Notes under the pieces: model-generated
Told to the model about the DNA's origin: nothing
Database searches by the model: none
What the model saw: the letters and a program-made list of their open reading frames with translations, nothing else
In this document: positions 16,328 through 25,439 of the stretch, one piece after another
How the letters are laid out: each line of letters begins with the position of its first letter
Position numbering within the stretch: position 1 is the first letter of the stretch
Program-made: the position numbers and the translations under genes
Assembly (NCBI GenBank): GCA_964574195.1
Contig: CAZNMO010000001.1
Location: 3,197 to 67,196, forward strand
From: BRH-c25 sp964574195
GTDB lineage: Bacteria; Bacillota; Clostridia; Lutisporales; Lutisporaceae
Length of the DNA stretch: 64,000 nucleotides
Reading direction: 5' to 3'

Positions 16328-18670
16328 TTAACCTACCTTATATAGTTCTTCTTCCAGTTCCTTTATGGCTTTCAAATAGCCTTCCTTACCACCAAAGAAC
16401 TGTGCGATCCTTGAAGGCTTGCCGAATTTCTGGAACGGGTCAAGCTTTAAAATTTCTGTTTTCTCAATCTCATAAATGCCAGTATTCATATATTTCTCCA
16501 GAAGCGCCTCAAGAACATCACGGGCCACACCCTTGTATTTGCTCAGGAAATCACGTTTTTTAACACTGTTGGCACGCTCGTGGCGTGTCAGAGGTTTCTG
16601 GTTAAACGCAACATAGCATATAAAATCAAAATCATCCACATCTGACATACTCTGATCAGCTTTCATGCTTTCCAGATCAATGCCTCGTTCCAAGAGCAAT
16701 TCACGGATGCTTTCTTTCTTATCCTCGACAGACCACTGACGGATAAAATTATCGAGAGAAGCATATGTTCCGAGAATGTTGGACTTGGTATAATCCACAA
16801 TACTCTCCTGACGGAGCAGCTTACCGTTGGCGTCATAAACCGAAACGGTCTTGCCGATTACCTCGACCCTACACCCTTGTTCATCAATGATAGGCTTTTC
16901 TTTTGAATCAGGGCCTGGGCCGGGAGGCGTTACAGGGCCGGGTCCCCCTGGCTTAGAGCCACCTTTGCCGTAGTCATCATCCTGTTCAATGGGGCCATCC
17001 CATTCAGGATCAGCAAACAGGCGTGTCACATTGCGGAAGTCCATGACTATAAAGTGTGTTTTGCCTTCCTTCTCTCGGAGCCGAGTACCACGGCCGATAA
17101 TCTGCTTGAACTCTGTCATGGAGCCGATCATCTGGTCGAGGACGATCAGTTTGGTCATCTTGCAGTCTGCACCGGTGGAGAGAAGTTTAGACGTAGTTGC
17201 AATCACAGGGTACGGAGCAGCAACTGATATAAAATAGTCCAGCTTGCTCTTGCCATACACATCGCTACCTGTTATACGAACCACATAATCGGGGTTATTC
17301 TGAACCATATCGGCGTTGAGATTGGTCAGTGCAACCCGCATCCGCTCAGCATGATCCTCGGTGGCACAGAACACAATGGTTTTCTGCATTCTATCCGTAC
17401 TCTTCAGATATTCCGTGATTTCCTTGGCAACCTCATATGTACGGTCTTCGAGGATGATATTGTAATCGAAATCACTATTGGTGTAGATACGGTCTTCGAT
17501 TTCCTGACCATTCTTGTCCAGCTGTCCTTTATACGGACGCCAGCCTTCGCCTATGTTGGTACGAATATTGATTACCTTGAAAGGTGCAAGGAAACCGTCC
17601 TCAATGCCCTCACGCAAGCTGTAAGTGTATATAGGTTCACCAAAATAATCGATGTTGGAGATGTATTTTGTTTCCTTAGGTGTTGCGGTCATACCAATCT
17701 GCGTTGCGGAGGAGAAGTAATCCAGTATCTTACGCCAGTTGCTGTCTTTCTTTGCAGAACCCCTGTGACACTCATCCACGATAATGAGGTCGAAAAATTC
17801 CTTTTGGAACAAAGAAGCGAAACGCATGACCGGATCGTCATCCGGCGTACTGTCATCGGAATCTTCGTTTCCGGCAAGCTGCTGATACAATGAGAAGTAA
17901 ACCTCGTGTGAAGTGATAGTCACGGGGTCATCCTTGACGAAATTAATTTTATGGATAGTCTTTTCGAGCGGGGCAAAATCCTGCTGAATTGACTGGTCGA
18001 CGAGAATGTTACGGTCAGCAAGGTACAGCACTTTTTTCTTAATGCCACTTTTCAGCAGACGGTATACAATTTGGAAGGCCGTATAAGTCTTTCCGGTGCC
18101 GGTGGCCATGACCAGAAGCAGCCTTTGTTGACCCTTCGCTATGGCGTCTACAGTACGGTTGACCGCATTGCGCTGATAATAGCGGGGTGCGTATGTGGTC
18201 TGACTTGTGTAGTATGGCTGGCTGATGATTTGCTTTTCTTTATCGGTCAGGCCCTTTGCGAAATAATAACGGGCTATCAGCTCATCAGAGGACGGAAATT
18301 CAGACAATTCAAGCTGTCGTTCCTGTCCTGTGAAAAAATCGTGCTCATAAAATGCATCACCGTTGGAACTGTACGCAAAAGGCACATCAAGCATCTGCGC
18401 ATAGGTCATGGCTTGCTGCAATCCGAAGGATACAGTGTGATTGTTGTCCTTTGCCTCAACTACGGCGATAGGATTGTTCGCATTGACATAAAGAACATAG
18501 TCAGCCTTTTTAGGTTTTTCTCGGACCACAAAATTCCCTTTGAGGTTGATCTTACCATCAGTGATTTTGGTTTCCATTGTAATATGGTCAACACTCCACT
18601 TTGAGGTGATTGCCGGAGTGATATAGCGGAGCTTAATGTCTTCCTCGGTCATATGTTTTTTGTCAATCAT
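16328..18670 (-). CDS. hsdR: Type I restriction endonuclease/translocase subunit HsdR
   Basis: A 780-residue R subunit. The N-terminal nuclease core is visible at ADYVLYVNANNPIAVVEAKD (Asp then Glu-x-Lys, ~58-77). The SF2 translocase follows with Walker A ATGTGKT near 189, the DEAD-type box DECHRG near 303 and the later IIGRGTRLREKEG motif VI. An unusual Pro/Gly linker (PGGPGPVTPPGPGP, ~577-590) joins a helical C-terminal domain that contacts the methylase. GGAG precedes ATG 18670. First gene of the operon. All catalytic motifs look intact. Confidence 0.94.
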   Translation of the reverse strand: MIDKKHMTEEDIKLRYITPAITSKWSVDHITMETKITDGKINLKGNFVVREKPKKADYVLYVNANNPIAVVEAKDNNHTVSFGLQQAMTYAQMLDVPFAYSSNGDAFYEHDFFTGQERQLELSEFPSSDELIARYYFAKGLTDKEKQIISQPYYTSQTTYAPRYYQRNAVNRTVDAIAKGQQRLLLVMATGTGKTYTAFQIVYRLLKSGIKKKVLYLADRNILVDQSIQQDFAPLEKTIHKINFVKDDPVTITSHEVYFSLYQQLAGNEDSDDSTPDDDPVMRFASLFQKEFFDLIIVDECHRGSAKKDSNWRKILDYFSSATQIGMTATPKETKYISNIDYFGEPIYTYSLREGIEDGFLAPFKVINIRTNIGEGWRPYKGQLDKNGQEIEDRIYTNSDFDYNIILEDRTYEVAKEITEYLKSTDRMQKTIVFCATEDHAERMRVALTNLNADMVQNNPDYVVRITGSDVYGKSKLDYFISVAAPYPVIATTSKLLSTGADCKMTKLIVLDQMIGSMTEFKQIIGRGTRLREKEGKTHFIVMDFRNVTRLFADPEWDGPIEQDDDYGKGGSKPGGPGPVTPPGPGPDSKEKPIIDEQGCRVEVIGKTVSVYDANGKLLRQESIVDYTKSNILGTYASLDNFIRQWSVEDKKESIRELLLERGIDLESMKADQSMSDVDDFDFICYVAFNQKPLTRHERANSVKKRDFLSKYKGVARDVLEALLEKYMNTGIYEIEKTEILKLDPFQKFGKPSRIAQFFGGKEGYLKAIKELEEELYKVG

Positions 18671-18718
18671 GAATTGTCACTCCTTTCCTCATCTTCAAGA
18701 TAGCCGATAACAACCTAT

Positions 18719-18727
18719 ATTATACCA
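18719..18727 (-). promoter_or_regulatory. Extended -10 promoter for hsd operon
   Basis: On the minus strand the sequence reads TGGTATAAT, an extended -10 (TGn TATAAT), about 50 bp upstream of hsdR. No good -35 is seen, which extended -10 promoters tolerate. Confidence 0.5.
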
Positions 18728-19216
18728 TATTAACTGTTATTTAGTAACTGAATGAGAAGGATTCGTATACATTAAGCTGCAAATAGGCAGATTTGTTTTT
18801 CAGAAATGAATTGCTACTATGTGCCTTTAGATAGTGTATACATATACGACTAAAAACAATGAGGCATGGTTTACAAATTGTAATCAGCAACGGTATTATT
18901 GAAAAATTCATTGTTAATATAGAAAAATTTGGATACAAGAAACAGAAAATGCTATGTTCCCTTTGAATAATTTGCAAAGGTTAAGTTACATTATTCTTAT
19001 AAACGAAACAAGGAAAACTCATATGAGTTCTCCTAAAAATGCAACTATCAACTTATGAACCTGCAAATGTAGAGTTAATAATTCCTATTAACTGCATTGC
19101 TTAATGTAACACTTACGTATTGCAGAAAACATTCTGTAAATTCTGTGCAACAAACAACAGGCGCGTTCAACCTTATCATAAAAATAATGATGAAAGTATT
19201 CACTGTAATCTTTATT
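18728..19216. other. AT-rich non-coding gap with a 24-bp near-palindrome
   Basis: About 490 bp between hsdR and the GHKL gene. Short frames here have no ribosome sites and low-complexity translations, so no gene is called. AGGAAAACTCAT/ATGAGTTCTCCT at 19011-19034 is a 24-bp palindrome with one mismatch and no loop, more like a protein-binding site than a terminator. Confidence 0.5.
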
Positions 19217-20860
19217 CTATGCGAGATTATATTGCGCTTCTATAAAAATCTGAGTAATGTTGCTAATTTCTATTACTGGTATAGCCTTTTGGGTGCCATA
19301 TTTTATTATCCACTCTCCTCCTACTTTCACCAGGTCTACCATATTTCCATCTACGAGTCTTTTCCTTTCATTATCGTCCAGATCTACTTTCCAACAGATC
19401 ACATAGTCAAAAGTATTGTATAGATGTTCATGCTTAAATAAATTACTAAGCTTGTACTCTACCTCTACCAGTACCTTTTCTCCATTCTCATTAATGCAGA
19501 TCATATCAGTGGCTGACTGATGTGAATAGTGTCCGATTTTCTGAATATACTTTACCATTTTTGAACTTTTTTCATTAGCTAATAGCATAGCAAATAACAA
19601 TGCTACTTGTGATTCGTTGTCTGGCTTCTTAGTAATTGGAAATCCATCAAGATTTAGGTCATCAATTTTATCAAATAAATCAACCCTTGTCTTCAGCTTT
19701 TTTTGTCTTTGATTAATCGAGTTCTCGATTTCCTCATCTCTTCTAAGCTTAAAATATCCTTCTTCTCCCAATGGGATTATGTCTTCATTGATGATTTTTC
19801 TCGCTTCTTCAAGCACCCACTTTACTTTTAGATCCTCTTGGTTAGAAATGTTATTCCTATCAGCAGTTAACTCAAAGCTCTGTGAATTTACTAGAAGATG
19901 GTAGTGCTGATGAATTGGATCCGTTATAAGATTGTTTCTCTTTGCAAAGGGAATAAAATCCTTTGCCAAATAAATACCAAATCTTGTTTTTAAGGTTTCT
20001 CCCGATTTGAGCTTAACTATACTCCTCCTACAGTTTATCCCAGATATTGTCCCATATATTTGGAACGAAACGTACTCCCCGTTAATATTTGTTGCTCTAT
20101 GATAAGGCCCGAAATGCCTACAATAGTTGACAGACCTTTTGTATATTTCTTCACATGGGTCTTCCTTTGGTTTTTCTTGAGGAGGATAGAATGGATGTGT
20201 TCCTGCAATCTCTTCTTTTACTCCCTGTATTCTATCTTCAATAAATACTCGAGGGACAATTTGCATGTTGTGGATATACTTATGTAATTCTGAATAATTT
20301 GAGAAGTAGCTTTTGAAGCTTCCTGCTGCAGTATACCACCGTATATAGTCCTTTATTGTTTCAAAATTAAAATACCTTTCTGGATTATCGATTTTGTAGC
20401 CTTCAATACTGATTGTGGTTCCGCATTTTCCATGTTGTGGTTCTACCTTTTCGACTGAGTATTCAGGTAACTCGTTACTAGACAGATGCTCCCAAGGTTT
20501 ATCCATAATAGCCCTATATGCTTCACCATTGCCAGTCTGAGTAACTAAAGCAATTCTATCACATTTAAAGTATATCTTTGTACCAAGCCCCTTCTCACCA
20601 ATCCCTATCTTGTCTTTATCTGAATCACCCAGATTAAAAAACTTGTGTATTTTGTCTAGGTCCATACCGTTGCCATCATCTTGTATCTCCAGTACAAACT
20701 TTCCATACTTATTTCTCTGAGTAATAATGGAAATCACTTTTGCTTCAGCGTCGTGAGAATTACTTATACCCTCCCTTATGTTCTCTAGCGGATTTACAAT
20801 GTTTTGTGCAATCTCTTTAAAGAGTGTTATGTCATTTACATGAGGTTTGTAAGTCTCCAT
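19217..20860 (-). CDS. GHKL (Hsp90/MutL-like) ATPase with C-terminal PD-(D/E)xK-like nuclease
   Basis: A 547-residue protein. The GHKL ATP site is complete: E30-GISNSHDA (N box), IQDDGNGM 59-66 (G1) and KIGIGEKGLGTKIYF 84-98 (G2). The C-terminal ~100 residues carry D452 ... E466-V-E-Y-K470, giving the D...ExK pattern of restriction-type nucleases, followed by a beta-rich HLYNTFDYVICWKVD strand set. An ATP-gated nuclease is inferred. Several phage-defence proteins use GHKL ATPases, and the location beside CBASS and a type I system supports defence. I do not recognise a named system. It diverges from an XRE regulator with a palindrome between them. Confidence 0.72.
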   Translation of the reverse strand: METYKPHVNDITLFKEIAQNIVNPLENIREGISNSHDAEAKVISIITQRNKYGKFVLEIQDDGNGMDLDKIHKFFNLGDSDKDKIGIGEKGLGTKIYFKCDRIALVTQTGNGEAYRAIMDKPWEHLSSNELPEYSVEKVEPQHGKCGTTISIEGYKIDNPERYFNFETIKDYIRWYTAAGSFKSYFSNYSELHKYIHNMQIVPRVFIEDRIQGVKEEIAGTHPFYPPQEKPKEDPCEEIYKRSVNYCRHFGPYHRATNINGEYVSFQIYGTISGINCRRSIVKLKSGETLKTRFGIYLAKDFIPFAKRNNLITDPIHQHYHLLVNSQSFELTADRNNISNQEDLKVKWVLEEARKIINEDIIPLGEEGYFKLRRDEEIENSINQRQKKLKTRVDLFDKIDDLNLDGFPITKKPDNESQVALLFAMLLANEKSSKMVKYIQKIGHYSHQSATDMICINENGEKVLVEVEYKLSNLFKHEHLYNTFDYVICWKVDLDDNERKRLVDGNMVDLVKVGGEWIIKYGTQKAIPVIEISNITQIFIEAQYNLA

Positions 20861-20907
20861 ATTGCTTCACCATCTTTCGTATGCTTACAAATCAAGAAAA
20901 AAATAAT

Positions 20908-20930
20908 CAATATGTGATATTCACATATTG
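20908..20930. promoter_or_regulatory. Candidate operator for the XRE regulator
   Basis: CAATATGTGA-TAT-TCACATATTG is a perfect inverted repeat with 10-bp arms and 3-bp spacer. It is centred in the 117-bp region between the divergent GHKL and XRE genes, where a Cro/C-protein-like dimer would bind. Confidence 0.6.
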
Positions 20931-20977
20931 TAGTATTTTCTTTCCTATAGAATTAATACATATAATTTAAAAATAGG

Positions 20978-21211
20978 ATGATGGGGATGGAAGAACGCAA
21001 TATAATAGGTTTAAAAATCAAACAAATACGTCAACAAAAAAAACTAACTCAGGAACAATTAGCTGCTCGTTTAAATGTCCTTGGTATTGAAATCGACCAA
21101 CCTATGATAACCCGTATAGAAAACCAGTCAAGAAATTTGCTAGACTTCGAAATTAAAGGCTTCTCAGAAGCTTTAGGAGTTAGTATTGAAGAACTATTCG
21201 AAAACAACTAG
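20978..21211 (+). CDS. XRE-family (Cro/C-protein-like) transcriptional regulator
   Basis: A 77-residue protein that is almost entirely one helix-turn-helix domain: GLKIKQIRQQKKLTQEQLAA, then IDQPMITRIENQSRNL, then a final helix ending EALGVSIEELFENN. There are three candidate ATGs (20978, 20981, 20987); AGG at 20975-20977 best serves the third. It is of the size of restriction-modification controller proteins. It probably regulates itself and the divergent GHKL ATPase-nuclease through the palindrome at 20908-20930. Confidence 0.88.
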   Translation: MMGMEERNIIGLKIKQIRQQKKLTQEQLAARLNVLGIEIDQPMITRIENQSRNLLDFEIKGFSEALGVSIEELFENN

Positions 21212-21246
21212 AAGCTTCTTTGGTTCATAAATCAAAGAGGCTTCTA
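21209..21246 (+). terminator. Rho-independent terminator after XRE gene
   Basis: A 14-bp stem (21209-21222 with 21233-21246, one G-U pair) followed by a short T-rich stretch (ATGTTTTTATG). It overlaps the stop codon of the XRE gene. Confidence 0.75.
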
Positions 21247-21356
21247 ATGTTTTTATGGTAATGAGAAATCTTACATTGTTTCGTTTATGCTATCTACATA
21301 TTCAATCTATTTGAGTTATATATCGGTTTGACTGTTCTGTTACTTAATATTTAGTA

Positions 21357-21368
21357 TAAGTTTTGGTA
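21357..21368 (-). repeat. Right, inverted copy of the TACTAAAACTTA motif (possible island edge)
   Basis: Reverse complement TACCAAAACTTA, 11/12 identical to the copies at 2379 and 7816. It lies in the ~265-bp non-coding gap after the last island gene and before the core lipoprotein gene. Confidence 0.3.
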
Positions 21369-21476
21369 GATATACTAATACCTAAGGTCTGTTATATTAT
21401 AGCTTTATATACATTCGGTATAGTTCCTGCTATATTTTTTATGTATGTCATGTTATTTTTATTCTTTATATGATAT

Positions 21477-22937
21477 TTATTTGATTTCGTATTTCTCCAG
21501 TGTTGAGGTGACTGTCATTCCCTCGGATACAAACTCTCTTTTTACCATACCCACACCGGCCTTGAAATACTCGTACATAGTTGAATTTTCTGTCTTGATG
21601 CTTACCTTTATGCAATCGGTGAACTTGCCGGCTTGTGTTTCAACCACTGCATCCGTTGCTACGATCTCTCTGCTGTCTCCCGAATTCTTCCACTTGGTTC
21701 CTGCTTTAAGCGGTGCCTTGAGGATCACAGTTGCATCATTTGCTTTCTCCTTCATAAGGTTCTTCTGGTCATATTCCTCACCTCGAAGGAAGACACGCAC
21801 TATTTCCTTATCTGTGACCCTAAATATGGACGAACTTACAGTACCGCCGTTATCTTCGGAAAACTGCGCTCTATCTCCCTCTCTGAACAGGGCCTTGCGC
21901 ACGAAGGCGGCATATTCGTTCCCTTCTCCAAGGTATTTCCAGGTACTTCCCACACTTACAGGGAAAAAGTTCTGCAAGCTCAATTGTTCCGGTGCCTCAA
22001 CCCCACATTTGTCAATGGTCTGGATCGGATTGTTCTTCAGTATTTCTTCCACCTCTTCATAGCCTGCCGGGAATGCATAATTGTAGCGGGCTGGAAGTGC
22101 GAAAACATAGCCGATGTTGCGGCCTAACTCAGATGGGTTCATTGGTGCTGCTCCGATGTGAAAATCCCCCTTCTGTAGAGCATCCCACTGAGCCAGTGTG
22201 AATACCATTATCGGAATATCCTGTCTGGGAGTCTTTTCGGTCCACTTTGGATGTCTTATGGAAATCAATGGACCGGCTTCATTTACCTTGCCGGTGCCTT
22301 CCCACTTGCCTGTCACTATTTTAAAGCCCTTCCAGCTGTCCGGCAGAGGGAAGTTAAAGCCATACTGTGTGTTTTTATAGATCACTGCCTCAGGTTTGTC
22401 AGTTGGAGCGGTCTCTTCATATTTTCCAAGGGCAACCTCACTAATGAGCCATTTGGTATCAATAGCCTTTATTATAAGGGTAATTGGACGCTTAGCAACT
22501 ATTCCTGTTTTTCCATCCTTCTCATTTGCTACTTCAATTATTTTGCCGTCAACCTGGTACGCAGTCTCTGAAAGCTGCTTTGCATCAATAATTTCTATAC
22601 GGTCCGGCCACGGGCTTGAGGTTTGCCTTCCGGGAGCATTGGAAGGGTCGCTTATCCACTTTGCTATAAGCTCCTGGGTCACAAACTCGCCGTAATTCTC
22701 CTTCAAGCTCTTTTCAAGTACATCTTTTGGAGCTAGAAGTGATACGTTCTGAAGCTTCTTTCCGAAGGCCTCTACAATTTCTTTAATTCCTTTTTCATCA
22801 ATTACACCAGGTTTATTATCATTGACTTCCCCGCCTGTCTGTTTGGGCTCTTTATCATCGCTGGCACTTGTATTTGAACAAGCCAGCATTGAAACACTCA
22901 ATACGATGATCAATGCAAGCAATAACAGCCTTTTCAT
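21477..22937 (-). CDS. Secreted lipoprotein of unknown function
   Basis: 486 residues from ATG 22937, with AGGAGG 8 nt upstream. The N-terminus MKRLLLLALIIVLSVSMLAC is a lipoprotein signal with lipobox S-M-L-A-C; Cys20 would be lipidated. A charged linker (SDDKEPKQTGGEVNDNK) leads into a first domain (~50-170), and the C-terminal ~190 residues (LSLQNFFPVSVGSTWKYLGE onward) form a beta-rich domain seen in Firmicutes lipoproteins of the 'NFFP..G..W.Y.G' type. No enzymatic motif. First core gene right of the island. Confidence 0.75.
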   Translation of the reverse strand: MKRLLLLALIIVLSVSMLACSNTSASDDKEPKQTGGEVNDNKPGVIDEKGIKEIVEAFGKKLQNVSLLAPKDVLEKSLKENYGEFVTQELIAKWISDPSNAPGRQTSSPWPDRIEIIDAKQLSETAYQVDGKIIEVANEKDGKTGIVAKRPITLIIKAIDTKWLISEVALGKYEETAPTDKPEAVIYKNTQYGFNFPLPDSWKGFKIVTGKWEGTGKVNEAGPLISIRHPKWTEKTPRQDIPIMVFTLAQWDALQKGDFHIGAAPMNPSELGRNIGYVFALPARYNYAFPAGYEEVEEILKNNPIQTIDKCGVEAPEQLSLQNFFPVSVGSTWKYLGEGNEYAAFVRKALFREGDRAQFSEDNGGTVSSSIFRVTDKEIVRVFLRGEEYDQKNLMKEKANDATVILKAPLKAGTKWKNSGDSREIVATDAVVETQAGKFTDCIKVSIKTENSTMYEYFKAGVGMVKREFVSEGMTVTSTLEKYEIK

Positions 22938-23074
22938 GTGTTTTCCTCCTAAATTTATTCTTATATTTCTTTGACGTAAAAAGCCACATATTCGTTCCAT
23001 AAATAAAGGTCAGGCTTAGGTATTCCCATTTTTCATCTTGAAATACACAAAGCCTGACCATATTTTTTGTTTTT

Positions 23075-23437
23075 CTAGCGTATCCTTGCGCCAAAGGGTA
23101 TGAGTCCAAGCTTGGCAAGCTTGAAATGCTGAAGTCCGAAAGGTATCCCAATTACAGTCAGGCAGAATAATGCCCCTATTATCAGATGCCCTATGGCGAA
23201 CTCCCAGCCGAAAAGTATGAGCCAGATAATGTTGAAGATCAAGCCGCCGGCTCCAAAGTTGCCAACCTCAATATCCCTTCCAAAGGGCCACAGCACAAAA
23301 GCCGCTATCTTGAAACACTGCACACCGAAGGGTATGCCTATTATAGAAACACACCAGAGCAGCCCCGCCAGAGCCCAGGCTATGGCACCCAATATTCCTC
23401 CAAACAGCAGCCATATGATATTACCTAAAAAACTCAT
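23075..23437 (-). CDS. YccF domain membrane protein
   Basis: 120 residues starting ATG 23437 (GGGAGGA at 23444-23450). It carries two copies of the YccF pattern: a hydrophobic segment followed by a GIPFG.Q.FK block (SIIGIPFGVQCFKIAAFVLW near 30-50 and TVIGIPFGLQHFKLAKLGLI near 93-113). There are two predicted membrane regions around each. YccF proteins are small inner-membrane proteins of unknown biochemical role. Confidence 0.88.
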   Translation of the reverse strand: MSFLGNIIWLLFGGILGAIAWALAGLLWCVSIIGIPFGVQCFKIAAFVLWPFGRDIEVGNFGAGGLIFNIIWLILFGWEFAIGHLIIGALFCLTVIGIPFGLQHFKLAKLGLIPFGARIR

Positions 23438-23463
23438 TATAAATCCTCCCAATTATACTATCA

Positions 23464-24873
23464 TTACATATCTGTACGATCCAGAACCCTCTTAAGTCTG
23501 ATAATGCCCTCTTCTATTTCTTCCTGCGGAAGATGGGCATAGCCAAGTATCACCTGGTTCCTGTGCTTTCCCTTTATTATAGAATGTGCCTCCACAGTCA
23601 TGATACTCACACCGGCTTTTTCAATGTCTTCCATTAAGCCTACATTAAAATCTACATGGGCAAATTCTACGACAACGTGCATTCCTGCGGTTTCACCCAA
23701 TATCCTGACCTCTCCTGGAAAACATCTGTTCATACATTCTATTAAAAAGTCCCTGCGCCTGTGATATACCTTTTTCATGCGAACTATGTGCCGTTCCAGC
23801 TCACCGCTTTCTATAAAACGCATCAGCGCCAGTTGGTTCAGTGAATTGGTGTGATGGTCCCCAAGGCGTTTCAGTTCCCTGAATCGTTCAACCAACAGCT
23901 CAGGGAGAACGATATAACCCAGCCTGACTGACGGAAACAGCGTTTTGCTGAAGGTGCCTATATATATTACCCTTTCATTATCCAGCTCCTGCAGAGAAGG
24001 AACCGGCAGCCCCCTGTAGCGGAATTCGCTGTCATAGTCATCCTCGACTATGTAGCAGCCGGTTTTTCTGGCATAGCGGATAAGCTCCAGCCTTCTTTTG
24101 ATAGACAGTATGCCTCCCAACGGATACTGATGCGATGGCGTAACAAGTACCAGTGCCGGAGGACAATCCCTAGGCAGCAGCTCGGTCCGTATTCCTTCTT
24201 CATCGACAGCTATGGGTATTATATTTTTTGTGTGATATGAGAATATCTTTTTCACATTTTCGTTTGCCGGATCCTCAATCAATGCTTCACTTCCGGGCTG
24301 CAAAAGGCATTTTGCCACCAAAGACAACCCCTGCTTGGCACCTGTGGTGACGATTATCTGATCCGGATGACAATTGATCCCTCTTGTTTTCTTCAGATAT
24401 GAAGCCAGTGTGTTCCTCAATTCCGGCCTTCCCTGCGGAAGATCATAGCCCAGGGCGGAAGACGGCGCTTCTTTGAAGGCTTGGCTGGCAACTTTGTTCC
24501 ATTTGTTCCTCGGAAACATATCCAACGCCGGTGTCCCACTGTGGAAGCCTATGATATCTGCTTCAAGCTCCCGGCTGGAAAAGGCTGTAGCACTATAGTC
24601 AAATATCCTTTCAGTCGGCTTTGAGAACTCCACCCCCTGGTTAATGAAGAGCCCAGACCCAGGTATACTGGTTATGTATCCCTCTGCTATAAGCATTTCA
24701 TAAGCTGTTATGACCGTATTCCTGGATACGTTCAGCAGCTGAGCCAGCTCTCTCGTTGAGGAAAGCTTCTCATCCGCCTTTAGTTCGCCCTTCAGGATCT
24801 TGTTCCTTATCTGCTCATATATTTGCTTTATAAGTGGGCTCCCAAGCTCTTTTTGTATATTTATATACAGCAT
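23464..24873 (-). CDS. MocR/PdxR-type regulator (GntR HTH fused to aminotransferase-like domain)
   Basis: 469 residues. Residues 1-75 form a GntR winged helix (IYEQIRNKILKGELKADEKL, then ELAQLLNVSRNTVITAYEML). Residues ~110-469 form a fold-type I PLP domain with the cofactor lysine in YIGTFSKTLFPSVRLGYI. Start ATG 24873 is preferred over 24879 because AGGAGG is then 7 nt away instead of 1. Such regulators usually sense pyridoxal phosphate or amino compounds and control a divergent operon. The 107-bp gap to the C_GCAxxG_C_C-MFS-EamA operon fits that arrangement. Confidence 0.9.
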   Translation of the reverse strand: MLYINIQKELGSPLIKQIYEQIRNKILKGELKADEKLSSTRELAQLLNVSRNTVITAYEMLIAEGYITSIPGSGLFINQGVEFSKPTERIFDYSATAFSSRELEADIIGFHSGTPALDMFPRNKWNKVASQAFKEAPSSALGYDLPQGRPELRNTLASYLKKTRGINCHPDQIIVTTGAKQGLSLVAKCLLQPGSEALIEDPANENVKKIFSYHTKNIIPIAVDEEGIRTELLPRDCPPALVLVTPSHQYPLGGILSIKRRLELIRYARKTGCYIVEDDYDSEFRYRGLPVPSLQELDNERVIYIGTFSKTLFPSVRLGYIVLPELLVERFRELKRLGDHHTNSLNQLALMRFIESGELERHIVRMKKVYHRRRDFLIECMNRCFPGEVRILGETAGMHVVVEFAHVDFNVGLMEDIEKAGVSIMTVEAHSIIKGKHRNQVILGYAHLPQEEIEEGIIRLKRVLDRTDM

Positions 24874-24980
24874 TTCCATGCCTCCTTTTTCAACTGGCTC
24901 GGAAAATTTCGTTCAGAACCGGTCCTTTAGCGGCTTCCAGTTTTATGGTTAAATTATATTACATTAAAGGAGGGAAATAA

Positions 24981-25439
24981 ATGAAAAATTGGAATGAAAC
25001 CATCAATAAGGCAGGAGAACTGTACGGAGGCAGTCATCACTGCTGTGAAGCCATAATGCTGGCAATTGGAGAATACATGGATTGTCAGGATGACCTTTTA
25101 TTGAAAATCAGCAGCCCATTTGGCGGCGGAATGACCGGAAACGGCGCTGCCTGCGGTTCACTGATCGCCGCTTACCTATGTATGGGCTTATTCAAAGGGA
25201 GATCATCAGAAACAGAGAGCGGGAATGCAGCAAATGAGCCTGCCAACCGCATCTACAACAAGTTCTGCCAAAAATACGGCTCACCCATCTGCAGCAGCAT
25301 AATCGGCTATGACAAGAAAGACCCCAAGGCAGTGGGAATGTACGGCAAAAAGGTAAAATGCGAAGTATGTATCCCTCTGGCCATGCAAGTGACCCGATGG
25401 ATACTGGAGGAATTGGAGCAGGAGCAGTCAAATGAGTAA
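24981..25439 (+). CDS. C_GCAxxG_C_C family redox-type protein
   Basis: 152 residues from ATG 24981 with AAGGAGGG upstream. Conserved cysteines: HHCCEAIMLA near residue 25, GMTGNGAACGSLIAAYL near 50-66, FCQKYGSPIC near 95 and VKCEVCIPLA near 129, matching the C_GCAxxG_C_C family of Cys-rich proteins common in anaerobes and thought to bind a metal or cofactor. Its stop overlaps the MFS gene by 8 bp, so they are coupled. Function unknown. Confidence 0.82.
   Translation: MKNWNETINKAGELYGGSHHCCEAIMLAIGEYMDCQDDLLLKISSPFGGGMTGNGAACGSLIAAYLCMGLFKGRSSETESGNAANEPANRIYNKFCQKYGSPICSSIIGYDKKDPKAVGMYGKKVKCEVCIPLAMQVTRWILEELEQEQSNE

Noticed and set aside
17351..17893. 180-codon plus-strand frame inside hsdR
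   Set aside because: Opposite strand of the conserved helicase core; no family match.
18741..18977. 78-codon minus-strand frame in the hsdR-GHKL gap
   Set aside because: Phe/Ile/Ser-rich translation of AT-rich DNA, no ribosome site, no family.
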